Shown here one piece after another: positions 10,346-22,560 of a stretch of DNA of 64,000 nt. A model generated the notes under the pieces. It saw only the letters and a program-made list of their open reading frames with translations. It searched no databases and was not told the DNA's origin. Positions within the stretch are counted from its first letter, which is position 1. Each line of letters begins with the position of its first letter. This stretch comes from Eopsaltria australis (Eukaryota; Chordata; Aves; Passeriformes; Petroicidae), in contig JAVTVJ010000117.1 in the NCBI GenBank assembly GCA_034509425.1, forward strand, positions 434,001 through 498,000, read 5' to 3'. A program made the position numbers and the translations under genes.

Positions 10346-11994
10346 TCTCACTGGTTTTGGGGTTTGTTTCTTTGGGTTTTTGTTTTCTTTTCTAAGACAC
10401 GCAATCAACCATGAAGCATCATCGGTGGAAACAGATGGTTCCATCTTCTTCTGGGTAAGGCATGCAACATTGCTGTCTGTTGGTGTTTTATTTGCTATCT
10501 GGCTCCACTAAGAATTCAGACTTGGCATCTGGATGGAAAAAACCTGTATACATTTTTTCCCATTTGAAACCAGAGGATCAGCTCATTTCATTGTTTTTCA
10601 ATTTATCTTTTTATGGTGAAAGTTTGGCCAGCAAGGTTTAGCCATGTCTGTGCTCATCTGTTTTTCTGACCTTCACAGTTTTCTGGCAGTTTGCCTAGAC
10701 AAAAGTTGTAGTTGTATTCAAAGAAACTATCACTTTTAAAGTTAATTTTCTTTCAAGTAGAATCTGATTGACTGCACAGATCTCAGGGAAAAGGTTCAGC
10801 TGAAAAAACTTAATAGCTGAAGAGTGGGAATCTCCATCTGAGAGAAGAAAACCTCCAAACGTCTTCATTCGCCTGTGATGGTGTAAGTGTATGCACAGCT
10901 CTTCATAGCAAGGGGTTTTTATTTTTCCAGCCAATTTTCTTAGATGACCTTTATCTACTGAGAAAGTGATGTTTTTCTGTGGAATGGAGTTTCCATTTCT
11001 CTCCCCTTCCCCCACCCCCTAAAATTCATATTAAGTACTCTCCAAATAGATTTTGAGTAAAACTCAAATATATTTAGAAGAATTGCCTTTCCACAAGTAG
11101 CACTGTGTGTGATCATTCTGGAACATGGATCTTAGTTCAGGAAATCATCTTAGACCTTGAATTGCTATAAATGAATGGCATGTTCTAATCAGGTACAGAT
11201 TTAATAATATACCCATGCACCTCCAGGAATAAATGTTGTCTTGAAAGAGATACAGAATTGTAACCTTTAATGCATGAATGCTCATAGTACTGAATGTATG
11301 CATTAGGGGAAACTCAGATTAAGTTAATTATTTAATTAAATTAGTTAATTTAATGAGTAAATATTAATTATCATTAATTAATTTACTCAGAGAGTTATTT
11401 TATCTATGCAAAAAACACCTTAAAAGAAAAGTAATTCTTTGGAGAAAAAGAAGTAAATTATGCTTTTGCTAATAGAGTTTGCCATATTGTCTCAAGCTAG
11501 GCTAAATTGCAGCAAGAGGGTAAGCCCAAGAGTAAACATGATTTGTGGCTTATTTTATTAGTGTTTGAAGATTATCCTGTTAGGTGGAGAATGTTTGCTA
11601 TGGAAAATTGATCCTGTTAATTTATCTTTGTTTAGAAAACATTAGAGATAATGTTTAGATCATATATTAACATTTTATCCATAATATGGAAGATCCAGAT
11701 GCTCATGTTGTGCTTTTAACTGTGATTGCTTGCTCTTAAAACTTCTTCTTATGGATTTTTAAATTTATGTAAAGTGACAATTAAACTTCAATTATAAGTT
11801 CATTCTGGATTGTCTTTATTTTCTTTGTTTTAAATTAAAGGCTTTTTTTTTCCCCTGTAAGAACTGTAAGTTGCTTTCTTTATTTGCTCTGCCATCTGTG
11901 TCATTGCACATTGCTCTCCTGATTTGCATTCTTTAGGGCTGGAGTCTGAGGCCTGCTGAAGCCAGAGGTCATTTGGCAAATCCCAGTGTGATTG
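10346..11994. other. Unique AT-rich DNA, no gene seen
   Basis: Contains a notably TAATTAA-rich segment at 11320-11395 with an imperfect inverted repeat (GAGTAAAT at 11355-11362, ATTTACTC at 11381-11388). The minus-strand frame at 10695-11015 (106 codons) has no recognisable domain. Confidence 0.55.
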
Positions 11995-12262
11995 TGCAGT
12001 GGAGGGGTACAAGGGACATCTCAGTGGCATGAAACTGTGTAAGGGCAGGTTTAGGATGGAAATGAGGAAGAAGTTCCTCTTCCAGAGGGTGGTGGGACAC
12101 TGGAACAGCTCCCCAGGAACGTGGTCACAGGGCCAGCCTGGCAGAGTTCAAGGAGCATTTGGAAAATGCTCCCAGGCACATGGTTTGGCTCTTGGGGCTG
12201 TCCTGTGCAGGGTCAGAAGCTGGACATGGTGCTCACGTTCTATGATTCTGTGATCTCCTACA
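11995..12262 (+). mobile_element. CR1: CR1 LINE 3' UTR fragment
   Basis: Ordered CR1 landmarks include 'aagggcaggtttaggatgga', 'agaagttcctcttccagag', 'gggacactggaacagctccc', 'agagttcaaggagcatttgg', 'ggctgtcctgtgcagggtc' and a terminal 'tctatgattctgtga'. This is one of the better preserved fragments and ends with two recognisable octamers. Open frames at 11999-12318 are accidental frames in the repeat. It has the same layout as the 4.5 kb copy. Confidence 0.92.
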
Positions 12263-14484
12263 GAAATGGGAATAAATACATGGATGAATCAAGGTCAGTT
12301 GCATCAGCACCTACTTAAAATCACAATAACATGGTCTAAATTTTCTAGCCCAGCAGAACACACCATGTGGTTCCATTTCTTATTTCAGCCTCACTGTGAT
12401 CAACTGCAAAATCCAAGTGGTGAACCACACATTGGCAGAGCAGCACCTCCGACAGCCACACATTAACAGTGCTTCTCCTAGAATAAAACCTGAAGGAATA
12501 AATGTTCAAGCCATTAATTTCCCAAATAACCGTACTCTTGACAGGTAAACACAGCTGGGGTTCAGTTAAAAAAAATAAATCAAAAACATAAGCAGAAAAA
12601 TGTTAAATGAGTGATACAGAACACCTTTCACTGGACAACTCCAAATTCTTCAGCTTGAACTCAACCATACAAGTGATTGAGCTGAGGCCAGGAGAGCCTG
12701 TGGAGGACAGCAAGGCTGAATCAGGAATGGATGCAGGAGGTGTCTGTGCTGTCAAACCATGATGCAGCTTGAGAGGTTCCTGATTCCCCAAGCTCTGCAA
12801 ATGCTGTGTCATCTGTTTTGTGTGGCAAATATCAACGCAGGGTTCAAAACCTCTAATGAGGTGGAAATAAGGAGCACCTGGGAAGAAGAGGATGGGAACA
12901 TTTTCAACACATTGGAAAGAGGTAATCTAATATTTTTCTTTTTTCATGACTAAAATAGCTCTAGTTAAGAGTAGAAGTACACTGAAGATTGGACAACTCT
13001 GTAAGTGAATGAGAGGTATATTTTTAGTCATTGTACCATTAAAGGGGCAGATTAACTCGTGCTTAAAGCTACTTGTTAAAGCTAATAACAAAAAATTGTC
13101 CAATCTGTGATCTGCCTTATCAAATCAACAAAACATTGTTTTGACTTCCTGCCATTTGCTAGAGCCTTCTAGATCTTACTGCAGTGAAAGTCCACCTTAG
13201 ACCTGAAACTCCTCTTGACATGGAGGAGAGCCAGGGGAATTGTCTTTGAATATGTTCCATCCTGACTTTCTGTGCCTGGAGCACTGCAGTCACATTGATG
13301 AGGCTAGTAAAAGAAAAAGAAAATTAGAGCTCATATAGACATGGAAATAAAGTTAAATAAATTGAATCCTTTATATATTTTTTCTGGCTCTAAACACAAT
13401 TTTTATTTCAAGAGAAAAAAAATCAATTTACCTCAGATATAGTTTTAGCAGTTCTGAGTGTTCAGAGTTTTTCTTAAAATGCTCAGTTCTGTTCATTTGT
13501 GCACAAATGCACTTGAGTTCATTTTAATTAAAAAACAGCTTTAACAAGTGGTTTAGGCTGTTGAAAAAAATAATTTGTTTTTTCTCTAGAATATTCCTTC
13601 ATTAAACTTGGTGTTTTATTAAAGTGAGTATATCAATCCAGAAACTACTTTTGTCCAATTCTCTGAGATATTTTAGGGTCAGATCTTCTGATTGCTCAGG
13701 TTTCTAAATCTATTCTAATTTAAGGAAATGTTTGTGATGATTTCACAGAACAGAGAATTGAGCCAGTTTCTCATCTATTTAATATACATATTCCTTTCAG
13801 ACAAAAAGGTGTCATTTACGTTGCTCCAATAATCAAAGTTATAGTATTTGAGCACTAAGTCTCTCTCAAGTCTGAACATAAGCACTTCTTCAAAGCCCTT
13901 CTCTTTACTTTTATTTGCTTTATGCAGAAGGAAAAATAATGGAATGATGGATTTATGCAGAGAAAGATCATCTCAGAAACTGAAGCCAGTGATCCAAAGA
14001 AACGAGAAGGCTGACAGGGTGAAAGGAGAGAGAGACAGTCCTGCCAGAAAGACTGAGCTCCTGTTCTTCATGCTTCATCCCTCAGGATCTCATTATTTCC
14101 CACCTCTACCACCTTCATGTCAGTGTGCAGCTCTGAGTCCTGCTCATACCACAGTGCTGCTCCCCTCCACAGAACAGAGATGCTCCTCTCAGAAGCACTG
14201 TGGGTTTGCAGCGTTCAGAGCAGAAAATAGATGGAGTATCAGCTCTCTAGTGTGGCTGAAAGAAGGAGGATGACTAAACTCAGTGCTCTTGGAGCAGAGG
14301 AGAGTGGCAAAGGAGAGGAGAAGTGTAGGATAGGAACAATATTATTATTGTGAGATAAATTATACTCACTGATTTAACATGCAAAGGGCTATATTATTTC
14401 CTAAAGATCTCTCTGCAGGTAGATATCTGGGGAATCCTATTGTATGTTTTATTTTCGCAAAGTTTGGTTGACACCAGCTGATGT
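12263..14484. other. Unique DNA with the longest open frame, no gene called
   Basis: The longest open frame of the window (13848-14273, plus, 141 codons) lies here. Its translation is rich in S, K and R with no domain, signal peptide or membrane segment that I recognise, and no polyadenylation or promoter signal is placed usefully around it. I treat it as chance in a locally stop-poor, GC-richer patch. The rest of the interval is ordinary AT-rich DNA. Confidence 0.5.
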
Positions 14485-14712
14485 TTTTGAAGCAAATTTG
14501 GAAGAATTTCTTTGCTGTGAGTGCAGTGAGGCACTGGAACAGGTTTCCCAGAAGCTGTGAATGCTCCATCTCTAGAATTGTTCAAGGCCAGCTTGGATGG
14601 AGTTCGGAGCAGCTTGGTCTAGTGAAGTTTGTCCCTGCCCATGGAGTGGGGGTTGGAACTAGGCAATCTTTAAGATCCCTTTCAACCCAAACCACTCTAT
14701 GCATCTGTGAAC
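14485..14712 (+). mobile_element. CR1: CR1 LINE 3' UTR fragment
   Basis: Landmarks run in order: 'gaagaatttctttgctgtga', 'gtgaggcactggaacagg', 'ttcaaggccagcttggatgg', 'agcagcttggtctagtg', 'ggttggaactaggcaatctt' and 'ccctttcaacccaaacca', finishing in a mutated octamer 'ctctatgcatctgtga'. It is a 5'-truncated 3' UTR copy of a different CR1 group from the 4.5 and 12.1 kb copies, closer to those that carry the 'ggccaggttggatggggct' phrase. Confidence 0.9.
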
Positions 14713-15285
14713 TCCTGCAAAGCCCTAAAACAGCTCCTTCTCTCCCTAAAGATTGAGAGGAAGACATGCATTTTGAGGCTTCACATCTCATCAGCTTGAA
14801 AAATCAGCCCATCATGCCTAAGAGCCTGGAGCTTTGTCCTACAGTCCTGAATCTTGAAATTCTGTGGTTATTAATACAATACATGAAATTATCCTGAAGC
14901 TGGATAGGAAGGAAGGTCTTTTGGTCACTAAAGATTTGCCAAGACCTTTAACAGGCCAAAATAAAATCTCAAAAGTAATAAAGTGCATAAAACATGATAA
15001 CAATCTCCTTGGCTCCTGAGACCAGCAAAAGTAGTTTCTACTGCTAGGCAATTTTCAGAATTGTTGGGTAGTTTCCACTCTCATTAGCCAGAGGTAGGGG
15101 AGAAAGTGTGAAACTGTAAACCATAAAGGAGCAAGTCTTTTCACTTATTTCTGTTGCTGCCATTCTCATCAGTACTATTAAAATCTCAAATATGAAATGC
15201 TGTTCCTCTGTTTTAACACCAAATTTCTTCCAGGCACTTTTGTTGGTGAGTGAAGCTGTTGGGTAGGAAAGATGTTTGCTCCCTT

Positions 15286-15310
15286 CATAATCAGTGCAGC
15301 ACTGATTATG
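15286..15310. repeat. 25-bp palindrome
   Basis: The arms CATAATCAGTGC and GCACTGATTATG are perfect reverse complements separated by a single A. The core is GC-balanced rather than simple AT sequence, so it is less likely to be a composition accident than most palindromes in this window. Confidence 0.95.
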
Positions 15311-16617
15311 TGTGTTGGTAACATACTTAATCTCATTTTGATTTTCTGGATAATCTCATAAGGCCAAAATAATCCTTGTGATGTTAACATGGTGATTCCA
15401 GATTCACAATTAATTAAATTAAAACTGTGTGGCTGTGATATTAAAGGCACAGGGACAATTCTCTTGAAATAAATTAGCTGAGCTTTCAATTTGTCAAGGC
15501 TTAATCAAAATTAACAAATTTCAAGGCTTACATTATACTCAAAGTCTTGATCAGAGATTTTTTATTCACTCATTCTTTCAGGAAGGGCAGGTTAGGTATG
15601 GGATTTTTCCCCTAGAAGGCTGTATTTCCAGATGTTGTTTCCAAAAATAAAACATTTCTCTTGGGCTCCTTTGTCCTTCTTTAGTTCTGTATCACAGCAG
15701 AGAACTGTTACATTTTTTTATGTTCTCAAAAAACATCTTACAACTCTTCATGGCATATCTGAGCTGAGTGTTGACTTCTGAAGCTTCTGCCAGAAGATGT
15801 TTAATAATGCTGTCGCTCCCAGAGAATCCATGCCCTGGCAAGTTCTGACAAGGTGCAAAATATTGGACAGGTGTGAATTTACCATCTGCACTTCCCCTGC
15901 AACATCGAGCCAGTGTCTGTAGGAATTAACTGAAGGGAAAACCTTGAGAGGGAAAGTCACAGTGTACCTTGTTCTTGGAGTTATTTCCTTGCTGGATAGC
16001 AAAACAGCCATAGAGCATTGGTAGGAGACTGTGTATCTTTGTTTCCCTGTCTTTATAAAACCCGTATAACAAATAAAAATTTGAGGTTTGTTTGTAGACG
16101 TTCAGTGTAGACATTTGATAATACAAGTCCACATAACTCTGTGTTGCCCTAGAGGACAACAGATGAACTTTTTCATTTTGACATTGCCAGCTTCCAGAGT
16201 AGTGCCAGTCAAACCTGAACTATGTCATAGGGGAAGGAACTACTGAAAATTAATCTGTTCTTGACTAAGGGAATTTGTGGCTAGAAAAATGATCTGAGGG
16301 TCTAAATATTTGTTTCCTTCTCTCTCTGCTAATAACTCACCTTAGTAATGAACCACAGCCAAATTCCTTTAGCTGCCTTATTTCAGAATTTGCTATTCTT
16401 TAAAAGAAAAAAATTTGCTTGACCTCAGGAATATAATACAGGGCAGCTAATTTAGGCACATGCAGTCAAGAACTATATGCTCAGTAATACCAAATACTTA
16501 TTTATCACTATAAATGTTGATAGCTAATTCTGAACAGTGAATCTAAATGAAAAATTTCATGTCATTGGAACTTTTACTTTGTGGTAGAGAACAGGAATGA
16601 TCTGGCACAGAGAAAAG

Positions 16618-16663
16618 CAAACAATTAATTCACCAAATTAATTCTCACCAAACAATTAATTCA
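16618..16663. repeat. 15-bp direct repeat, spacing 31
   Basis: The word CAAACAATTAATTCA occurs exactly at 16618-16632 and 16649-16663, with a related half copy (CAAATTAATTCT) between them. This looks like a small local tandem duplication. Confidence 0.85.
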
Positions 16664-17117
16664 GGAGAGCTACATGAATGTTTACTGGGAATTGAGAGTT
16701 TCATGTCTCTCTCTGACAGGTGGTACTTTCAAAGAGAAGTACATATAATATTCTTTTACACTAGATTAGTAAATCAGTGGCCCAGGAATAGGGAAACAAA
16801 TCCTAAATATCAGCAAATCCTGAAAAATTAAGAAGTCCTGAACATTAGGAAATTTGTAATGTAAAGCTCTCTTTAGTTGCTTTACACTCTCCTGGCCATA
16901 AAATAGTTTAAAATTGGAGAAGGCAGGAAAGGGAGAGGATTTTCCGTTATTGATGATGAAAATACACTCATGTTCAAGTACTTATTTTAGAGCCTGAGAC
17001 CAAGGATTTGAAGGATTTCCTCTCATCTTCCTTCAGGAGACTGGTCCTGATGATTTGGATATTCTAAGTCTCATCTTTACTTTTGTGGGTAATTCACTGC
17101 CTCACAAAAAACTGCAA

Positions 17118-17305
17118 TTACAGGATAATTTAGGGTGGAAGGGTCCTTCAAGCCGTCATCTGGTTTGACTCTCCACTCAGAACAGATAAATTCTAGAGCA
17201 GATCTGGCTGCCCAGGTTCTGTCCAATAGTGTTTGAAACATCTCCAGTGATGGATATTCTAAAACAGCTTTAGTAAACCTGTTCCTGTGATTGTACATTG
17301 GCAGC
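17118..17305 (-). mobile_element. CR1: CR1 LINE 3' fragment, minus strand
   Basis: On the plus strand the text 'ggataatttagggtggaagg' leads into 'gtccttcaagccgtcatctgg', 'ctagagcagatctggctgcc', 'gtttgaaacatctccagtg' and 'aaacctgttcctgtgat', the reversed order of CR1 3' UTR landmarks. The octamer tip is mostly lost, and several small deletions are apparent. Confidence 0.82.
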
Positions 17306-17489
17306 AATCACATGGACTGAAGAGGTACATGGACAATTCATGTCACTAAATCTCCTAAGGATTCTCTATGGGAAGGTGACATCTTGAAAAAATTAATAGT
17401 CACAATACTTTGCAAAATTACTAACTCATGCCAAGAGACAAAATAACCAGGTAGATTTTAGAAAATAAATAAATAAATCCCAAACCAAA

Positions 17490-17628
17490 AAGAAAAAAAA
17501 AGAAAGAAAAGAAAAGAAAAGAAAAGAAAAGAAAAGAAAAGAAAAGAAAAGAAAAGAAAAGAAAAGAAAAGAAAAGAAAAGAAAAGAAAAGAAAAGAAAA
17601 GAAAAGAAAAGAAAAGAAAGAAAGAAAA
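17490..17628. repeat. Pure (GAAAA)n pentanucleotide array
   Basis: From 17506 to 17615 there are twenty-two exact GAAAA units without interruption, flanked by GAAA variants to 17628 and by an (AAAT)n patch on the left near 17461. The purine strand is again the plus strand. Two minus-strand open frames through it (FFSFL repeats) are products of the array and not genes. Confidence 0.97.
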
Positions 17629-18224
17629 TAAAAAGCCCACAAAAATACTAATGGGTTACCTGATCTGGGATTTTTTATAATGCCCCTTGGCAGTAACTTT
17701 TCCAGTGTCTGACCAGTTCTCCTCTCACTTTCTGTCCCAGGAGAGGCAGTGAGTTCTTTCCAGATGTATTAACTCCTAGAAATACATCAGACTTTTGCAA
17801 AACCTCAACTTCGAGGTCCTTTTTTACCCTGTTGCATTTATTTTTAAGGTTATTATGATAGAAAAGGAAATGCCAAACCCCTTGCAGGTAAGTGAATCAC
17901 TGAATTCAGAGTCATGGTGTATCTGTGACAGAGAAGCATCTGACCCCAGCTTTGTGCTCACAAATGACAGTTCTTCTAATATTTGCCCTGTTTATGGGTC
18001 ACATGGGAATTTTCCATGTCAAGGAATCACAGTGCCACATATAATACCTGCAGGAGAAAAAGGTCAGTGTTAGAAGCAGGAGTTTAGTATAACAAACACC
18101 AGAGAACTCTGTGACTTTTAAAGTAAGACCCCCATGAAGAAAAGAATATGTTCCTCAGGAGCTCCTTGATGCCAGCTGTGGCATTAAAGATAGTTGTTAA
18201 CTGTCATGTGCAAAGTGAACTTTT
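17629..18224. other. Unique DNA, no gene seen
   Basis: A plus-strand open frame at 17795-18073 contains a consensus-like CAG/GTAAGT donor word near 17887, but there is no matching acceptor or recognisable protein. I do not call an exon. Confidence 0.5.
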
Positions 18225-18505
18225 CCATAGGTCAGGCTCTTCTCCACAGTGCCCAGTGACAGGAAAATGGGCAATGGGCACAAACTAAAACATGAGAAAC
18301 TCCATCTGGATGTGGGGAAAATCTTTCCTGTGAGGCTGACAGAGCTCTGCAACAGGCTGCCAGAGAGGCTGTGGTGTCTCCTTCTCTGGGGAGATTGAAA
18401 ACCCAGCTGGATGTGACCCTGTGCAACCTGCTCTGCTTTAGAAGAGGGTCTAGAGGGTCCCAGGGGTCCCTTCAAACCCCAGCCACTCTGTCATGCTGTG
18501 AAAAT
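18225..18505 (+). mobile_element. CR1: CR1 LINE 3' UTR fragment
   Basis: Reads in order 'cttctccacagtgcccagtg', 'gacaggaaaatgggcaatgg', 'gcacaaactaaaacatgag', 'tctgcaacaggctgccagag', 'ctctggggagattgaaaacc', 'gtgaccctgtgcaacctgct' and 'cccttcaaaccccagcca', ending in a weak octamer 'ctctgtcatgctgtga'. The 'transported to next word' order and spacing match the CR1 groups with the 'agaggctgtgg' phrase, related to the plus-strand copy at 41.3 kb. Confidence 0.92.
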
Positions 18506-19949
18506 AATTTCCATTTGTACAAAAATAATAGGATTGTCTCTAAAGATCACCTGTATTCCTCCTGCTTGTGCAGTTTTTGTCATTTATATCACAGCGTAAT
18601 CTCACTACATCAAATGCTAAAAGAAATTCATCTGCTCCATGTTGAGATTGCAGAAGGATTTTGAATAATTTGTGAACCAAATTTGTTTCTCTTTGTTACA
18701 ATTAAATTGATCTTCAGTTTTAACAGGTCATTTTGTAAACAGTTTAACCCTCCCACTGTAAATACAAAAAAATACAAATAGAAGTACATTGTAGATTTAT
18801 GATTTATTTTAAGAAAATACTGAAAAGTCTTTTTTCTCATTGAAAACAGATAAAATGTTTTCAACAAAGTATCAAGTGATATCTGACAGATAAAATGTGT
18901 AAACCTTAATGTCTTCTTCAGCCCACATACAACAGTTTATTATTTTCTTAAAACATAAATACACCCTAAAGTATTTTCTTCAATGATGGCTTCATAGAGG
19001 AAGAGGGCTTTAATTTTACTTGTGACATGGAGAGTGACCAAACATCCATTTGTTGGAGACAGGAACTGAGCCAATTTTTGAATGTGTTTGATTTTTTTTT
19101 TTAATGTCCTACATGGGTCCCCATAGGTTTCTGGTAAGAAATTAAGGCATAGATGGGGCATTCACTTACCTGGATCTTGTCCAATAACTGCTCTTCCAGT
19201 TGAACTGTTTTGATGATTAGTTGACTAAAGTCATTCAGCTGAATCTCACTGTTTTTAATTCCTGTTGCCTTGAACATGTGGAAAATAAAAAGGAATTATC
19301 TCTACTATCACACTGAGGCTGCACAGAAATGTCTTCTAGGCATCTTTGAATTTTTTTTCCAATTATACTAATGCAAACAAAACAAAAATAAATCTGATGT
19401 TCAGGTGTGCTCTGTTCAGTTATTGTGACAGAAATTTCTTTGACAGCAGTTAAAAACTGTCCTCATCTTTAGGTTTCAGTAGTAACTCACACAGGAAATT
19501 AGTGTAGAGCCTGATTTATGTACTGCGTGGTTATATCTTTTGAAGCTTACAAAGTTACCAGATGGATCGGTAGCATGAAGGACACTGAGGAGAAACCTCC
19601 AGAGAAACTTTACGTGGTTTATGTGTCTCAGATTGTGAAAAACCTGACAAAGTACAACTGAAAGAGAATCTGTAACTCACAGCCCATGGGGTGGAGCCTG
19701 CATTGCCCAACCTCAACTATTGGAATTTAGTTTAAGAAACTCATTCAGGCTCCTTTGATGAAGAACAGTTACTATCAGGAGCTACTAATCAAAACCCATG
19801 ATATCCAAGATAATTAGGACAAATTACCCTCTAGAGGGGTCTGTTTCTCTGCACATGCATTAGAGGGACTGTGAAGACTGGCTTAGACTAGATGTTTAAA
19901 TTCTGGAAATGTTATTTTAGGTAAGATGAATCCTAATGTAAATCCAAAA
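18506..19949. other. Unique AT-rich DNA, no gene seen
   Basis: No repeat family or exon recognised. The open frames at 18628-18867 and 18940-19161 on the minus strand are short and domain-free. Confidence 0.55.
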
Positions 19950-20098
19950 TGAAAAACAACCAAAAAAAGAAAAACAAAACAAACAAAATCCCACCCCAAA
20001 ATACAAAAAAATTCAAGCCAAAACAAAACTAAAAACCAACGATTAACAAATAAACCAAAACCACAACAAAAACACAAAACACCCCACCCCAAAACCTA
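19950..20098. repeat. A/C-rich low-complexity block
   Basis: The plus strand is almost only A and C (motifs such as AAAC, CCAAAA, CCCCACCCC), so the minus strand is G/T-rich. It behaves as a degenerate mixture without a fixed unit. The minus-strand frame through it (WGVLCFCCGF and similar) is an artefact of the composition. Confidence 0.85.
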
Positions 20099-22560
20099 GA
20101 GTTTGCGTATATTGGACACATCAATATTCTGAAAACAATTTATTTGATTGTAGAGTAGCTCAGTACAAATTGTATTCTTTCAGAACTAATAAAATAAATG
20201 GTCAATTTGGTTTTTCTGCAATGAAAAGAATAATTGAACTGTTAATCTAACTTCATTGATTCATCACCAGAAAATCTGTCTGATTTTAAAGAACAGTGTA
20301 CACTGATTTAGAAATGCCAGTGAATATAAGACCAGGTGGTGTAAGTAAGGGCTATTAACTGATGATGAAGGTGTATTCCTTTTTACCTTCTAAAGACAGA
20401 AAAGTGTCCTGGACATCTAAGCTGAATATTGATTGAATTAGTAGTTACTTATAGGTATTTTTATTGGTAAGTTGTGGGTAGGGGAGGGAGAAATGCAAAG
20501 ACCTCCTTCCCACCAAAAAAAAAAGTCCCAAGCCACAGCCAGAGAACACCAAGAGCTTCAGGAAGTCTGTGCCTGACCTCTCAGGATCAATTTTAAAGCA
20601 TGTAATAAGTTAAATAATTGGACATTCTTTCCTATCCTACAGAAAAATGCCTCTTGATGCAATTAAATGGCTCAAGATTCAGAAACCCAGAGCTACCAGT
20701 CTCTTCAGCTTGTGACAGCCAGTCATGTGTGAGAAAGGTCAGTCATGTAAAAGAAATTAAATGAGTTCTGCAAGGATTTAACTGGAATTGATGCAAAGCT
20801 CTCCAAACAGGAAAGGTGATGAAAAGTTCAATCAAAGTCAGATGCAAGAAAAGATGCTCATTAATATCCACATCTCTCAGTCATAAACACCATGCTCATC
20901 TGTATGGCAGGACTGTGTGCTTAATGATGTGATCAAAAGTGGGATTCATGAGAGAAAAATGTGCTCCATCCCACCCCAGCACTATATATTGCATATCCTG
21001 CCAGTACTCCTAGAAAGAATAAGAAAATTTTCATATCTGCAGGAGGATTTTATTAAAGGAAGAAATGCATTTGTATGAAGTCAAATAAATAGTGTGTTAC
21101 ACGCTGAATACAATACAGCTGCTATTATTTCAGTGTTCAAAATAAAACATACTCTAGGATCTTTCTGAAAAATTTTTAACTTCAGAGAAAACTTTTAACA
21201 TTAGAAAGGAGAGTTAATACTAGGAATATTAATGATCACTCACTGGTTTGCAGAGGCATTTCAATAGCATTACATTCTTGTATATGTACTAAGTACAATA
21301 AAGCCTCTGACTTGAAGTGCTCAGAAATGAAGATAGCCAAGTTCATTCACCTAATTACAAAAGAGATCTCTTTTAGTATATTTTAACAAATTTAGGAGTA
21401 AAAAAACTAATAGTTCTTTCTATGCTGCTTTAATAATTTTAAACAATATCCATTTCTGGTTTAATAATTTATTAAACAAATAAGCTGATTTATGTTTTTT
21501 ATTCTCTGCTCTGATTTTTCTTCACTTTGTACACACAGCTAGTTGAATCAGAACACACAGAGGTGCAACTTTTCAAAGCAGACAAGACAGGTCCCACTGG
21601 CTGGTGAATAACTTGCCAGCATTAAGTATTTAATTTCAATATCTGTGGTCCAGGTACCTGCATTGCTCTGGTAAGTGAAGGACAGGTACCTGTAGCAACA
21701 GCTCAGGTGACAATTTGAAGAGCACTAAGGGGATGAATAAAGTCCTCATCCTCCAGTTAAAGAGGTGAGCAGATCTCCCCCAGAGCTGCAAGAAGAGAAA
21801 CTGGTGATTCAAGAATGCCAATCTGTGTGACACTCACCTCACTGCTAAAGACATGTGTTCCTACTGATCAAGAAAGAGTTGGTTTACCCAGGGAAGGTCT
21901 GACTCTCTATTTTGGACTGAACACAAAAAAATCCAACAAACCCCCCCAGGACCATACAGAATCCTCATCTCAATTTTGGCATTTTATTAAATCCAATGGT
22001 TTTACTCCAAGAAGAGTAAGATAGAAACCACTTCCCAGGATCCAAAAACTACTGATATCTACAGCTGATACTGTTATTTCTCAGAAGATAATGGCTTTCT
22101 AAAGACTGAGGGATTCAAAAATATAGAAATATTTTTCTTGTGTGGTATTTAATGTAATATACAGCATTCTTGATTCTTTTTACCCCATCTCTACCCCTTT
22201 TTTTCACCTGTGCAGAGGTGGTTTCATGAGATACTTCTCTCCCCCTGTGTGAAATAATGACAAAAGAAGCAGCCTCTGAAGAATGAGATCCAGAATTATT
22301 CACAAATGATGGGTGCTATTGACCCAGATATGAATACAGAGTTCAGGAACAACTCCTCATGTCCTGGTACATAGACTTGAAGCTGAGTACAGAGCCCATC
22401 TTAGGAGGACTTCATTTGTTTAGATGCCACTGAAGTAACTGAAAAAATAATCTAATTATTTATTTCAATAGATTTATTTCTTCTTCTGCATTTTCTTCAT
22501 TATTTTTGTTATTTTCTTTAAGATTCTGCTTGATTTCCTCTCAACATCTCTACCTACCAG
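20099..22560. other. Unique AT-rich DNA, no gene seen
   Basis: No convincing exon, RNA gene or mobile element. A run of seven C follows an A run near 21935. Short open frames at 21636-21833 and 21815-22024 are unassigned. Confidence 0.55.

Larger units (their letters stand above)
14713..17117. other. Mostly unique DNA, no confirmed gene
   Basis: Holds the 25-bp palindrome at 15286-15310, a 15-bp direct repeat at 16618-16632 and 16649-16663, and a minus-strand stretch at about 15715-15965 open in two frames. None of the frames matches a family that I recognise. Confidence 0.5.

Noticed and set aside
13848..14273. 141-codon open frame, the longest in the window
   Set aside because: No recognisable domain, signal or membrane segment, biased S/K/R composition, and no promoter, splice or polyadenylation context. 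One frame of this length is plausible by chance in 64 kb.
17421..17642. Minus-strand frames of repeated FFSFL
   Set aside because: Direct translation of the GAAAA array; not a protein.
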